This document shows, piece after piece, positions 16,076 to 23,556 of a stretch of DNA of 38,176 nt. The DNA is from Thermoanaerobaculia bacterium. Lineage in GTDB: Bacteria; Acidobacteriota; Thermoanaerobaculia; Gp7-AA8. Within the stretch, counting starts at the first letter, position 1. Each line of letters opens with the position of its first letter. Position numbers and translations under genes: made by a program. The notes beneath the pieces were generated by a model. The model saw nothing but the letters and a program-made list of their open reading frames with translations. It made no database searches and was not told the DNA's origin. Location of the stretch: positions 1-38,176 of the forward strand of contig JADGNX010000005.1 in the NCBI GenBank assembly GCA_017883265.1. Direction: 5' to 3'.

Positions 16076-16707
16076 ATCCGAAGCCATTGCGCCATGTCGA
16101 TCTTTACAATGATGCCGGACGGCTGGAGGCTCTCTATCGCGAGCTTCAGGATCCGGTGGGGGTGGCCGTGGTCTGTCATCCCCTGCCGAGCGGCGGTGGA
16201 ACGATGCACACCAAAGTCGTCTTCCGCGCGGCGCGCGGGCTGGAAGCGGCTAACTTCGCCACGATTCGCTTCAATTTCCGTGGGGTGGGGGCGAGCGGAG
16301 GGAAGTGGGACGGCGGCGAAGGAGAGCAGAACGATGTCCTGGCCGCAATCCAGTGGATCACCAGGAAGCATCCCGGTGTGAAACTCCTGGTCGGCGGATT
16401 CTCGTTCGGTGCCTGGGTGGCGAGCCGTGTGGCGTGCGAACTGCCGGAAGTGGACGGCATCTTTCTGATCGGCACGCCGGTCGATAAGTACGACTTCAGC
16501 TATCTGCGCGACTGCCACAAGCCGAAGCTGTTCCTGCACGGCACTCAGGACGAATATGGAAATGTCGAGAAGCTGGAGAAGCTGGTCGGCGCGCTGAGCA
16601 ACTCCGAAAGCATGATCCTCACCGGCGCCGACCATTTCTTTTCCAAACAGCTCGACGCCGTCGAAGAGACACTGCGGAACTGGGCCATCGAAATGGCCGA
16701 ACAGTAG
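16072..16707 (+). CDS. Alpha/beta hydrolase (dienelactone-hydrolase-like)
   Basis: A compact 211-residue serine hydrolase. The nucleophile is S111 in GGFSFGAW, the acid probably D160 in LHGTQDEYG, and the base H188 in GADHFF. The oxyanion region is CHPLPSGGGTMH, and NFRGVGASGG is the typical loop after strand 4. It has no signal peptide. Proteins of this type are often annotated as cytoplasmic esterases of unknown substrate. It overlaps the Rieske gene by 4 bp, a rare pairing that suggests shared function. Confidence 0.8.
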   Translation: MNPKPLRHVDLYNDAGRLEALYRELQDPVGVAVVCHPLPSGGGTMHTKVVFRAARGLEAANFATIRFNFRGVGASGGKWDGGEGEQNDVLAAIQWITRKHPGVKLLVGGFSFGAWVASRVACELPEVDGIFLIGTPVDKYDFSYLRDCHKPKLFLHGTQDEYGNVEKLEKLVGALSNSESMILTGADHFFSKQLDAVEETLRNWAIEMAEQ

Positions 16708-16724
16708 AGGGAAAACCAGAAAAT

Positions 16725-16786
16725 AGAAACCAGAAACCAGAAACCAGAAAATAGAAACTAGCAAGCAGGTCTGGTTTCTGGTTTCT
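16725..16786. terminator. CCAGAAA-heptamer hairpin between convergent genes
   Basis: AGAAACCAGAAACCAG (16725-16740) pairs perfectly with CTGGTTTCTGGTTTCT (16771-16786); the left arm can slip by one 7-base unit. It lies just past the hydrolase stop and touches the stop codon of the antiporter gene, so it can serve both transcripts. The same heptamer builds the hairpin at 23471-23547. Confidence 0.65.
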
Positions 16787-17877
16787 CAATGGGCCTGTAT
16801 CGTCGACGGCAGAAAGTAGAGGGCCACGGCGATGATGGCGTAGACCGCCAGCAACTGGATCCCTTCGTACCAGTTCGATTCTCCATCCATCACCAGATAA
16901 GAAAAGATCGCCACGCCCAGACCGACGGCCAGAATCTCGAACGGCGAAAAGATCAGATCGAGGGGGTGGCCGAGCGGATACGAGATGAAGACAAGGACCG
17001 GCGTTACGAACAGGGCGATCTGGACGCTCGACTGCATGGCGATGTTGAGCGCCGTATCCATCTGGTTACGCATGGCCAGCACCACGGATGTCGAGTGCTC
17101 GGCGGCGTTGCCGACGATCGCCAGGACTACGAATCCGAGGAAGATCTCGTTCATGCCCCAACGGTGTCCAGCTTCCCGGACCGCTCCCACCAGCCCTTCG
17201 GCCACCACGGCCATCAGAGCGCTCGACACGAGGAGCAGGGCCAGCGCCTTCCTGCGGCTCCAGAGACGGCCAGGCTTCTCACCTTCCCTGGATGCAGGAG
17301 CCCCGAGCAGACCCTTGTGCGTCTTGAAGGTGAAGAGAAGACCGAGTCCGTAGCAGATGATGAGGATGATGGAGGTGCCGATGGAGACCTGGTGGATCAG
17401 CGATCCGTGGTGAGTGCGGAGGGCGGTGCGGAAGAAGAGCGCCGGCACCAGAAACGAGCTGACCGCAAGGATGAGCTGCCCGGCTTGCGACTCGGCGGCC
17501 AGTGCATTGAACTGCTGCTTATCGCGACCCAACCCTCCCAGCAGCATCGATAGTCCAGCCACGAAGAGGAGATTCCCGACGATCGAGCCGGCGAACGACG
17601 CCCGGACGACATCCGGCAGGCCGGCCCGGATGGCGAAGATGGCGATGATCATCTCGGCCAGGTTGCCGAAGGTGGCGTTGAAGAGCGCGCCGTAAGTCGG
17701 TCCCATCCGGTGAGCGAGCTGCTCGGTGCTCGCTCCGATCCAGGCCGCGAGCGGCAGGACGGCCAGGCAGGAGACGATGAAGAGCCAGACCCGGTCGCCG
17801 TGTGAGAGCTCGAGGTACAGCGACAGAGGAATGGTCAGGGCGAGTACGAGGTGCGCGACGCGCTTGACCCTTTCCAT
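16786..17877 (-). CDS. Ca2+/H+ (cation/proton) antiporter, CaCA family
   Basis: A 363-residue inner-membrane protein with about ten or eleven hydrophobic segments and the two alpha-repeat signatures of Ca2+/cation exchangers: GNLAE at 71-75 (ATFGNLAEMIIAI) and GNAAE at 256-260 (IVGNAAEHSTSVV). The inverted halves are joined by a short hydrophilic loop (about 190-210). It should export Ca2+ in exchange for protons. The length matches the ChaA/VCX1 group. A 9-bp inverted repeat (17907-17935) lies between it and the divergent crotonase gene. Confidence 0.9.
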   Translation of the reverse strand: MERVKRVAHLVLALTIPLSLYLELSHGDRVWLFIVSCLAVLPLAAWIGASTEQLAHRMGPTYGALFNATFGNLAEMIIAIFAIRAGLPDVVRASFAGSIVGNLLFVAGLSMLLGGLGRDKQQFNALAAESQAGQLILAVSSFLVPALFFRTALRTHHGSLIHQVSIGTSIILIICYGLGLLFTFKTHKGLLGAPASREGEKPGRLWSRRKALALLLVSSALMAVVAEGLVGAVREAGHRWGMNEIFLGFVVLAIVGNAAEHSTSVVLAMRNQMDTALNIAMQSSVQIALFVTPVLVFISYPLGHPLDLIFSPFEILAVGLGVAIFSYLVMDGESNWYEGIQLLAVYAIIAVALYFLPSTIQAH

Positions 17878-17906
17878 GGCGCGGCAGTCTGTGGTGCGCG
17901 GGGAGG

Positions 17907-17935
17907 GGTGTCAAGAGTCCTCGACCCTTGACACC
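17907..17935. promoter_or_regulatory. 9-bp inverted repeat in divergent promoter region
   Basis: GGTGTCAAG (17907-17915) and CTTGACACC (17927-17935) are perfect inverted repeats 11 bp apart, between the antiporter and crotonase genes. The right arm contains TTGACA (17928-17933), a -35 consensus pointing toward the crotonase gene. It is a plausible operator for one or both genes. Confidence 0.4.
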
Positions 17936-17965
17936 TGCAGCGACCCGAGATGAGACTCTCGTCCC

Positions 17966-18751
17966 ATGACGACCATCGTGACTGCCATCGAGAACGGCGT
18001 GGCTACGATCACGCTGAACCGGCCGGAAAAGCTGAATTCATTCGGCGGATCGATGCGAGAGGAGCTGATGGCCGCCTTGCAGAGGATTGCCGCCGACGAA
18101 AATGTGCGCGTGGCGATCGTCACCGGGGCCGGACGCGCTTTCTCGGCCGGGGGCGACGTCGAGCGGATGCGAAGCCTGCAGAAGGAGGGAGACGAGGCGG
18201 CGTTCGGCGAGTTGCTCGCTGCAGGACGCAAGGTGGTGACGCTCATCCGGCACATGCCGCAGTTCGTCATCGCCTCGATCAACGGTGTGGCCGCCGGCGC
18301 CGGTTGCAATCTCGCTCTGGCCTGCGATTACCGGATGGCCGCCGATACGGCGAAGCTCGGTGAGACATTCGTTCGCATCGGCCTGCATCCCGATTGGGGC
18401 GGTACCTTCTTCCTTCCGCGTCTCGTCGGAACGAGCCGGGCCATGGAGATCATGATGACCGGACGGATGGTCGACGCGGATGAAGCGCTGCGCATCGGAA
18501 TGGTCGACCGGGTGGTCACCGCCGGCGAGCTCTCGGCCGCGACCACCGCGCTGGCTCGTTCAGTCGCCGATGGACCGCCGCTCCCTCTCTCGGCGCTCAA
18601 GCGCACCCTCTACGCCTCGGCAGAAAACGACCTGGCGTCGCAGATCGATCTGGAAAGCGACATCCAGCTCCAGGCCTTCCGCTCACGCGACGCGGCGGAA
18701 GGCATGAACGCGTTTTTCGAGAAGAGGCCGCCGAAGTTCGGCTCTCGATAG
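17966..18751 (+). CDS. Enoyl-CoA hydratase/isomerase family protein (PaaG-like)
   Basis: The 261-residue crotonase-fold protein has the oxyanion-hole region FSAGGD (59-64) and INGVAAGAGCNLALACD (105-121). The two glutamates of classical enoyl-CoA hydratase are both replaced, by N115 and F135. Instead it has D143 in GLHPDWGGTFFLPR, the position of the catalytic Asp in PaaG and other enoyl-CoA isomerases. An isomerase of phenylacetyl-CoA or fatty-acyl-CoA breakdown is therefore more likely than a hydratase. No other paa or beta-oxidation gene is adjacent. The ATG lacks a clear Shine-Dalgarno. Confidence 0.85.
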   Translation: MTTIVTAIENGVATITLNRPEKLNSFGGSMREELMAALQRIAADENVRVAIVTGAGRAFSAGGDVERMRSLQKEGDEAAFGELLAAGRKVVTLIRHMPQFVIASINGVAAGAGCNLALACDYRMAADTAKLGETFVRIGLHPDWGGTFFLPRLVGTSRAMEIMMTGRMVDADEALRIGMVDRVVTAGELSAATTALARSVADGPPLPLSALKRTLYASAENDLASQIDLESDIQLQAFRSRDAAEGMNAFFEKRPPKFGSR

Positions 18752-18812
18752 AGGTCCCGATGCGGGGGCCGGCATGGCCACTCCCCCAATGAGTCAGTTA
18801 GGTTCTTGCGGC

Positions 18813-18830
18813 CGAAGTCCTCAGACTTCG
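18813..18830. terminator. Short hairpin between convergent genes
   Basis: CGAAGTC-CTCA-GACTTCG forms a 7-bp stem with a tetraloop between the crotonase and phosphatase genes, 10 bp beyond the phosphatase stop. There is no U-tract on either strand, so termination is only probable. Confidence 0.4.
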
Positions 18831-18840
18831 TCTGCAGAAT

Positions 18841-20547
18841 TCAGACGCTCTTGACGATGAGGAGAGTCTGATCGTCCTTCTGCGGCGCTTCGCCGACGAA
18901 TGCGTCGACCTCCCGGGTGATTGCCTCCGCCAGCTGGCGCGCCGTGGCTGACAGGTTCGAAGTCAGGATCGCTTCGAGCCGGGGATTCTCGAACTCCTCG
19001 CCGGCCAGGTTCTCCGCTTCGGTGATCCCATCGCTGTAGACGACGAAGGTCGAGCCCGTCGGGAAGGGGCGAGTCTGCGTGCTGTAACGGGAATTGGGCA
19101 TGATGCCGATCGGCAGCCCGTGCGAGTTGACCTGCTCCATCCGATCGCCTATGAGGATGTAGGCCGGATTGTGGCCGGCGTTGACGTAGCGGATCGTCTC
19201 ATCCTCCCGATCGAACGAGGCCAGCACCATGGTGATGAACTTGTTCTCGGCCGACCAGCGATGAATGTGCCGGTTCAGCTCCGTGGCAATCTCGGCCAGC
19301 TCACGACCCTCGGCAAAGAGGAGTTGCAGGGCGGCATGGAGGGCTGACACGAGCAGAGCCGCAGGCATCGACTTGCCCGCCACGTCGGCGACGCAAACGA
19401 TGAGAGAACCGTCGCGCTCGACAAATCCGTGGTAGTCGCCGCCGACCTGCCGCGCCGGACGGGCCACCGCGGCCAGATCGAAGCCGGCAACAGCAGGGGT
19501 CTTCTTGGGAAGGATGTCGCGCTGGATCGTCGCGGCCAGCTCCAGATCGCGCTCCATGGCCTGCTTCTCGAGGGCCTGACGGTGAAGTCGCGCGTTCTCG
19601 AGAGCAATGGCCACCTGGCTGCCGAAGAGCGAGAGGAGCCGGAGGTCGTTCTCCTCGAAGGCGCCGAGGCCGCCGTCGCGCGTTTCACGATCGGCGGCGG
19701 CGATGACTCCGATGACGTCGTTGTTGCCTCGAATAGGAAGCGCGATGAGGCTCCCACAGCCGGGGAAGATGCAGTCCGTATCGGAGTCGAAGGTCACAGG
19801 ACTGCTGTCGTTGAGAAGGCGACTGGCGAGGTCTGCATCAAGCTCGCGATCGAGGAACTCCGGCCGAACCTCGCCGAACGACCGATAGAGGATGAAGCGC
19901 GATCCCTCTCGAAGATAGAGCGCAGCACGGCGGGCATTGATGAGGGAGACGGTTCGTACAAGGATCTCCTCGGCCAACTCGTCCATGTTGAGGGTCGAGG
20001 CGATGGAGAGACCGATGTCGTACAGAGACTCGAGCTCCCAGAGCCGGTACTTGAGCTGAAAGTCCCCCTCGCGCATCTCGTGCGTGAGGCGCTGATTGGT
20101 CAGGACCGTGCTGGCGTAGGCGGCACCGAGCCGGATCAGTTCGAGCTCTCCTTCATCGCGACCGCCATTCCCTGCCGAATCGGTGAGGGCCACGAAGCCG
20201 AGCTGCTCCCGGGTGTTGCGAAGCGGGACGAGGATGCTCGGAGACGGGTGAAGAAGTGAAACGAAGGCCAGCTCGGCCACCTCGGGAAACGACGAGACCT
20301 GAAGAAGGCTCCCGGGACCGTCGGGGTCGATGAGCTCGGGCGCTTCGCAGGCACTCCTGGCAGCGAGGCGGAAGCCGCTATCGCGTTCGCGGAAGTAGAC
20401 GACGCCTGCGCTCGAGTCTGTGTGCCTCAGAAATGCATCGAGAATCAGAGTGCCGGACGCGGCGCTGGACTCGGATCGAGCGGGAGCCTTCTCGAGTTGC
20501 TGGAGATCGCGAAGGAACGACGAGAATTGCTGGATCGAGGAGGCCAT
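18841..20547 (-). CDS. GAF-GAF-PP2C (RsbU/SpoIIE-type) serine phosphatase
   Basis: A 568-residue cytoplasmic protein. Two GAF-like sensor domains (about 30-150 and 175-320) are joined by a coiled coil (about 150-175), and a second coil (320-345) leads to the PP2C/SpoIIE domain (350-567). Metal-binding motifs are present: VGGDYHGF (D371), VADVAGK (D388), YSDGITEA and KDDQTLLI. Such enzymes dephosphorylate STAS anti-anti-sigma proteins to switch partners. Here a STAS gene and an RsbW-like kinase gene lie upstream on the same strand, so the substrate is almost certainly that STAS protein. A 164-bp gap separates it from the STAS gene; an additional internal promoter is possible. Confidence 0.9.
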   Translation of the reverse strand: MASSIQQFSSFLRDLQQLEKAPARSESSAASGTLILDAFLRHTDSSAGVVYFRERDSGFRLAARSACEAPELIDPDGPGSLLQVSSFPEVAELAFVSLLHPSPSILVPLRNTREQLGFVALTDSAGNGGRDEGELELIRLGAAYASTVLTNQRLTHEMREGDFQLKYRLWELESLYDIGLSIASTLNMDELAEEILVRTVSLINARRAALYLREGSRFILYRSFGEVRPEFLDRELDADLASRLLNDSSPVTFDSDTDCIFPGCGSLIALPIRGNNDVIGVIAAADRETRDGGLGAFEENDLRLLSLFGSQVAIALENARLHRQALEKQAMERDLELAATIQRDILPKKTPAVAGFDLAAVARPARQVGGDYHGFVERDGSLIVCVADVAGKSMPAALLVSALHAALQLLFAEGRELAEIATELNRHIHRWSAENKFITMVLASFDREDETIRYVNAGHNPAYILIGDRMEQVNSHGLPIGIMPNSRYSTQTRPFPTGSTFVVYSDGITEAENLAGEEFENPRLEAILTSNLSATARQLAEAITREVDAFVGEAPQKDDQTLLIVKSV

Positions 20548-20711
20548 GGTCTCTACGAGGGTATTAGTCTATCAGCAGCAAAACCCTGGAGCGGGCCGCG
20601 ACTGGATGGTGTGCGAGAACAGCTCAGTGGCCTGAAGGTTCTGTCAACCTGGGCAGCCCCGCGGGTCCAGGGGCGAGGTGAACGCCCTTCCCCTGAAGCG
20701 ATGGGAAGAGG

Positions 20712-21062
20712 CTACAGAGTCAGCTCGCGCACGGCCGACTCTTCGTCCGGAAAAATCGCGGCGTACTGGGCCAGTCCCATGATCTGGAATGTCTTCTGAA
20801 TGACCGGCGTGAGGCAGCAGAAGGAGAGTCGCCCCCCCTTCTCCATCATTTTCTCGATGATCTCGATGAGGATGCTGATACCGATGGAGTTGACGATTTT
20901 GGTCTCGCGCAGGTTGAGCAGGAGCGACCGTACTCCCCCGTCCATGAGCTCGTAGGCTCGAGCGGCGATTTCCTCGCCTCCTACGTTGTTGATATACCCC
21001 TTCGTGTAGAGAATCGCACCGTTGGGCTTGCGCTCTACAGCGACCTTCAGCTCGTCCGTCAT
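20712..21062 (-). CDS. STAS-domain anti-anti-sigma factor (RsbV/SpoIIAA-like)
   Basis: The 116-residue single STAS domain has the phosphorylation-site motif VNSIGISIL (S59, in place of the usual DSSG). Phosphorylated by an RsbW-type kinase and dephosphorylated by a PP2C phosphatase, such proteins capture the kinase when unphosphorylated. Its start overlaps the stop of the kinase gene by 4 bp. No sigma-B-type sigma factor is in the window, so the kinase output target may be elsewhere or may not be a sigma factor. Confidence 0.9.
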   Translation of the reverse strand: MTDELKVAVERKPNGAILYTKGYINNVGGEEIAARAYELMDGGVRSLLLNLRETKIVNSIGISILIEIIEKMMEKGGRLSFCCLTPVIQKTFQIMGLAQYAAIFPDEESAVRELTL

Positions 21063-21502
21063 ATCGCCTTCTCGCCGTACTTGACCATGTGAATGGTAGT
21101 CCCGTCCGCACTGGATGAGATGTCTACCTCATCCATGTGTGCTTCGATGATTTGCAGACCCCAGCCCCGCTTGTGCGAGACGCCTTCGTGATGGCGGCGC
21201 CTCGATCTGGCCTGGTCGAGGTCGAACCCGCGCCCATGATCGGTGATCCAGACGTCGATGCGCGGCGCTCCGTCCGCTCCGGAACTGCCACGGAATCTTA
21301 GATACATGCGCCCATCGGCGCAACCGGAATGCTCGCGGGCGTTGATGCAGGCCTCGATGATGGCGTGAGTCATCTCATCGATCTTTTCGGAGCTCAGGCC
21401 CAGCTCCCTCGCGAGGTTGCCCGCGGCACGCGCAGCGGCGATCTCGATGTCGGGGACCATTGGAAGCGTGAGGTCCATCTGCCGCTCGGCGGTCGTGGTC
21501 AT
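21059..21502 (-). CDS. Anti-sigma-factor-type serine kinase (RsbW-like HATPase)
   Basis: A GHKL-type ATPase domain of 147 residues, the size of RsbW/SpoIIAB. The N box is EACINAREHS (E50, N54, H58), the G1 box DHGRGFD (88-94) and the G2-like GWGLQII (113-119). Its role is to phosphorylate the STAS protein encoded next and to bind a regulated partner. It lies 19 bp downstream of the 53-aa gene and overlaps the STAS gene by 4 bp, so the three form a tight operon. Confidence 0.9.
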   Translation of the reverse strand: MTTTAERQMDLTLPMVPDIEIAAARAAGNLARELGLSSEKIDEMTHAIIEACINAREHSGCADGRMYLRFRGSSGADGAPRIDVWITDHGRGFDLDQARSRRRHHEGVSHKRGWGLQIIEAHMDEVDISSSADGTTIHMVKYGEKAI

Positions 21503-21521
21503 GAGGCGGTAGTCCTGATCC

Positions 21522-21683
21522 TCAGAACGCCAGAAAGATGGCTGCGACGGACTTGATCCACTCCGGGATCCCGAAATGCTGTTCGAAGGCCAGAAGAACG
21601 AATGAGTTCAGAGCGAGCATCGCCGGCATGGCGTAGGAAAACTGAATCGCTGTCTCGATCTTGGCTTTGACGTAGTGGCTCAT
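21522..21683 (-). CDS. Small membrane protein (53 aa), first gene of the partner-switching operon
   Basis: An open frame of 53 codons, MSHYVKAKIETAIQFS ... AAIFLAF, with a hydrophobic stretch at about 13-33 (AMPAMLALNSFVLLAF) and a second, weaker one at the C-terminus. AAGGGGG lies about 6 bases before the ATG, and a sigma-54-type promoter ends about 33 bases upstream of it. It lies 19 bp before the RsbW-like gene on the same strand. I do not recognise the family. The strong ribosome-binding site, position and hydrophobic pattern argue that it is a real gene; a membrane anchor or sensor for the switch is inference. Confidence 0.65.
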   Translation of the reverse strand: MSHYVKAKIETAIQFSYAMPAMLALNSFVLLAFEQHFGIPEWIKSVAAIFLAF

Positions 21684-21715
21684 GGCGCCCCCTTTTTGAA
21701 GTCGGGAGGGCTAAG

Positions 21716-21731
21716 AGCAACGCGACTGCCA
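21716..21731 (-). promoter_or_regulatory. Sigma-54 (-24/-12) promoter of the partner-switching operon
   Basis: Read on the minus strand, the sequence is TGGCAG-TCGCG-TTGCT. It matches TGGCAC-N5-TTGCW at all but one position and has the invariant GG and GC separated by exactly 10 bases. The predicted start of transcription is near 21705, about 22 bases before the ATG of the 53-aa gene. The gene immediately upstream encodes a sigma-54 activator. Confidence 0.75.
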
Positions 21732-21864
21732 CGGGCCGCATCGGGAACATTTCAGTCGTAAATTGCTGATTCAAAGGCATTTATAGAATCGCACCGCATC
21801 ATCTCAATGGAAACGACACCGGGGAGAAACGCCACACTTTCGATCAACAGAACCAGAATACAAT

Positions 21865-21875
21865 CGTAAGTTACG
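21865..21875. promoter_or_regulatory. Candidate activator-binding palindrome
   Basis: CGTAA-G-TTACG is a perfect 11-bp palindrome about 140 bp upstream of the -24 element, a usual distance for enhancer sites of sigma-54 activators. A half site, CGTAA, recurs at 21758-21762. It may bind the Fis-type HTH of the neighbouring regulator. Confidence 0.35.
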
Positions 21876-21890
21876 TCTTGTCAATGACTT

Positions 21891-23420
21891 CTAATGAATG
21901 TTCCATTTATCCACAATAGGGTTATTTTGCCCCAATCGGTCGCGGTGCCTATAGAGAGTCTTCCGGTCGATCCCTAGAATTCGAGACGCCTTGGTCATAT
22001 TTCCTCCGGTGTGAGCCAGCACCCGGGCGATATAACGGCGCTCGAGATCATCGAGCGTTGGCAGATCGGCTCCCAATTCCCCCTCCGGCCCGATACGCGC
22101 CTCCTCGGGCAGGAGCAGATCTCCCGGATCGATGACCGGATCGGTGGTCAGGGCCAGCGCTCCCTCGATGAGATTCTCCAGCTCGCGGACGTTGCCCGGA
22201 AACTGATAGTGCATCAGCCGCTGCAGCGCCTCCTGCGTGATCCGCACATCGTGCAATCCTTCGCGCTTCCCGTACTTGTCGAGGAAGAAGCGGACCAGCT
22301 TCGGGATGTCGTCGCGCCGGTCGCGCAGCGGCGGAAGGACGATCTCCACGACCTTCAGACGGTAGTAGAGATCCTGGCGAAACTCGCCCACTTCGATCAT
22401 CTGTTCGAGATCGCGGTGCGTGGCTGCAAGAATCCGCACGTCCACAGCGATGCGCCGGCGCCCCCCCAGCTTTTCGATCTCACGCTCCTGCAGGACCCGG
22501 AGCAGTTTGGCCTGCAGGGCCGGCGCGATGTCGCCAACCTCGTCGAGGAAGACGGTGCCGCCGCGCGCCATCTCGAACTTTCCCGGCCGCGCTTCCACGC
22601 CGGTGGCCACGCCGCGCTCGATACCGAACAGCTCGGACTCGAGGAGCGTCTCCGGCAAAGCGGCGCAGTTGATGGCCACGAACGGCCCGTCGCGGCGCGG
22701 CGAATTGCCATGGATGAGACGAGCCACCATCTCCTTCCCCGTTCCCGATTCGCCGCGGATGAGCACGTTGGCGTGGCTGTCCGCCACCCGGGCCACCAGA
22801 TCGATCACCCGCTGCATCTTCGACGAGTCGCCGATCATGAGACGATCGTTGTACTCGCGCAGCATCCGCTGCTTCAGCGAGCGGTTCTCATCCTCGAGCG
22901 ATTCCCGGACCATGTTGAGACGATGGTAGTTGCGAGCGTTGTCCACCGCCGCTCCCCCGATCGCCGCGAGCGAGCCGAGGAAGCGAAGATCGTCCTCGAC
23001 GAAGCTTCCACTCCCGGATCCCCGCTCTTCCTTGCCTCCCACTCCGATCGCCCCGACCACGGAGTCTCCGGACATCATGGGCGCCAGCAGAAGATCGCCG
23101 GCAGTGACTCCGAGAAACTTCGCCATCGGCGTCGAAAGGGGCACCCGGGTGCTCAGCAACCGGCGCACCGGCTCTTCGGCCAGAATCGACTGGGAGATGG
23201 ACGGCGGCTCGAACCCGAACGCGAAGAGATGCTGCACGTTCATCGTCTCGTCGATCGAGAAGACAAAGCCGACGGCCGCATCGAGTACCGAGATAGCCCT
23301 CTGCATCAACTCCTCGAGCAGCTCTCCCTCGGGGCGCAGAGTGTTCAGCGCACGGCCGACATCGTAGAGCGCTTCGAGCTGCAGCAGTTTACGTCGAAGC
23401 TCGAATTGAGTCTGCGGCAT
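21891..23420 (-). CDS. Sigma-54-dependent activator: GAF - AAA+ - Fis HTH
   Basis: The start MPQTQFELRRKLLQ gives a 509-residue protein; the frame is open further upstream but only through a repeat hairpin. An N-terminal GAF sensor (about 15-165) is followed by the AAA+ domain (about 195-430), with Walker A GESGTGKE (223-230) and Walker B GTVFLDEVG (288-296), and then a Fis-type HTH (about 463-495, NMTKASRILGIDRKTLYRHR). The sigma-54 contact loop is GVATGV (270-275) instead of GAFTGA; T273 is kept, and such variants occur in natural activators. With a -24/-12 promoter directly downstream, it probably activates the partner-switching operon. Confidence 0.92.
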   Translation of the reverse strand: MPQTQFELRRKLLQLEALYDVGRALNTLRPEGELLEELMQRAISVLDAAVGFVFSIDETMNVQHLFAFGFEPPSISQSILAEEPVRRLLSTRVPLSTPMAKFLGVTAGDLLLAPMMSGDSVVGAIGVGGKEERGSGSGSFVEDDLRFLGSLAAIGGAAVDNARNYHRLNMVRESLEDENRSLKQRMLREYNDRLMIGDSSKMQRVIDLVARVADSHANVLIRGESGTGKEMVARLIHGNSPRRDGPFVAINCAALPETLLESELFGIERGVATGVEARPGKFEMARGGTVFLDEVGDIAPALQAKLLRVLQEREIEKLGGRRRIAVDVRILAATHRDLEQMIEVGEFRQDLYYRLKVVEIVLPPLRDRRDDIPKLVRFFLDKYGKREGLHDVRITQEALQRLMHYQFPGNVRELENLIEGALALTTDPVIDPGDLLLPEEARIGPEGELGADLPTLDDLERRYIARVLAHTGGNMTKASRILGIDRKTLYRHRDRLGQNNPIVDKWNIH

Positions 23421-23470
23421 GTCTAACGAGGCTCCACCACAGACCAACGAGATGTAGACCGCTCCGGTGA

Positions 23471-23547
23471 ATTCGAAGCCAGAAACCAGAAGCCAGAAAC
23501 CAGAACGGCCTTCTCTGGTTTCTGGTTTCTGGTTTCTGGTTTCGAAT
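23471..23547. repeat. 34-bp hairpin built from CCAGAAA heptamers
   Basis: Left arm 23471-23504 (starting ATTCGAAGCCAGAAACC) pairs with right arm 23514-23547 along 34 positions, with only two mismatches, both G-U pairs in RNA, and a 9-nt loop. It starts 10 bp after the stop of the small exported protein and lies in the leader of the sigma-54 activator. No U-tract follows. It could attenuate, process or stabilise the transcript. A related hairpin is at 16725-16786. Confidence 0.75.
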
Positions 23548-23556
23548 CTCTGGTCA

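Noticed and set aside
16711-16790. CRISPR-like array
   Set aside because: The units are 7-bp heptamers without spacers and form a hairpin; no cas genes are nearby.
22011-23426. A 471-codon plus-strand open frame
   Set aside because: It lies entirely opposite the sigma-54 activator, whose AAA+ and HTH motifs are unambiguous.
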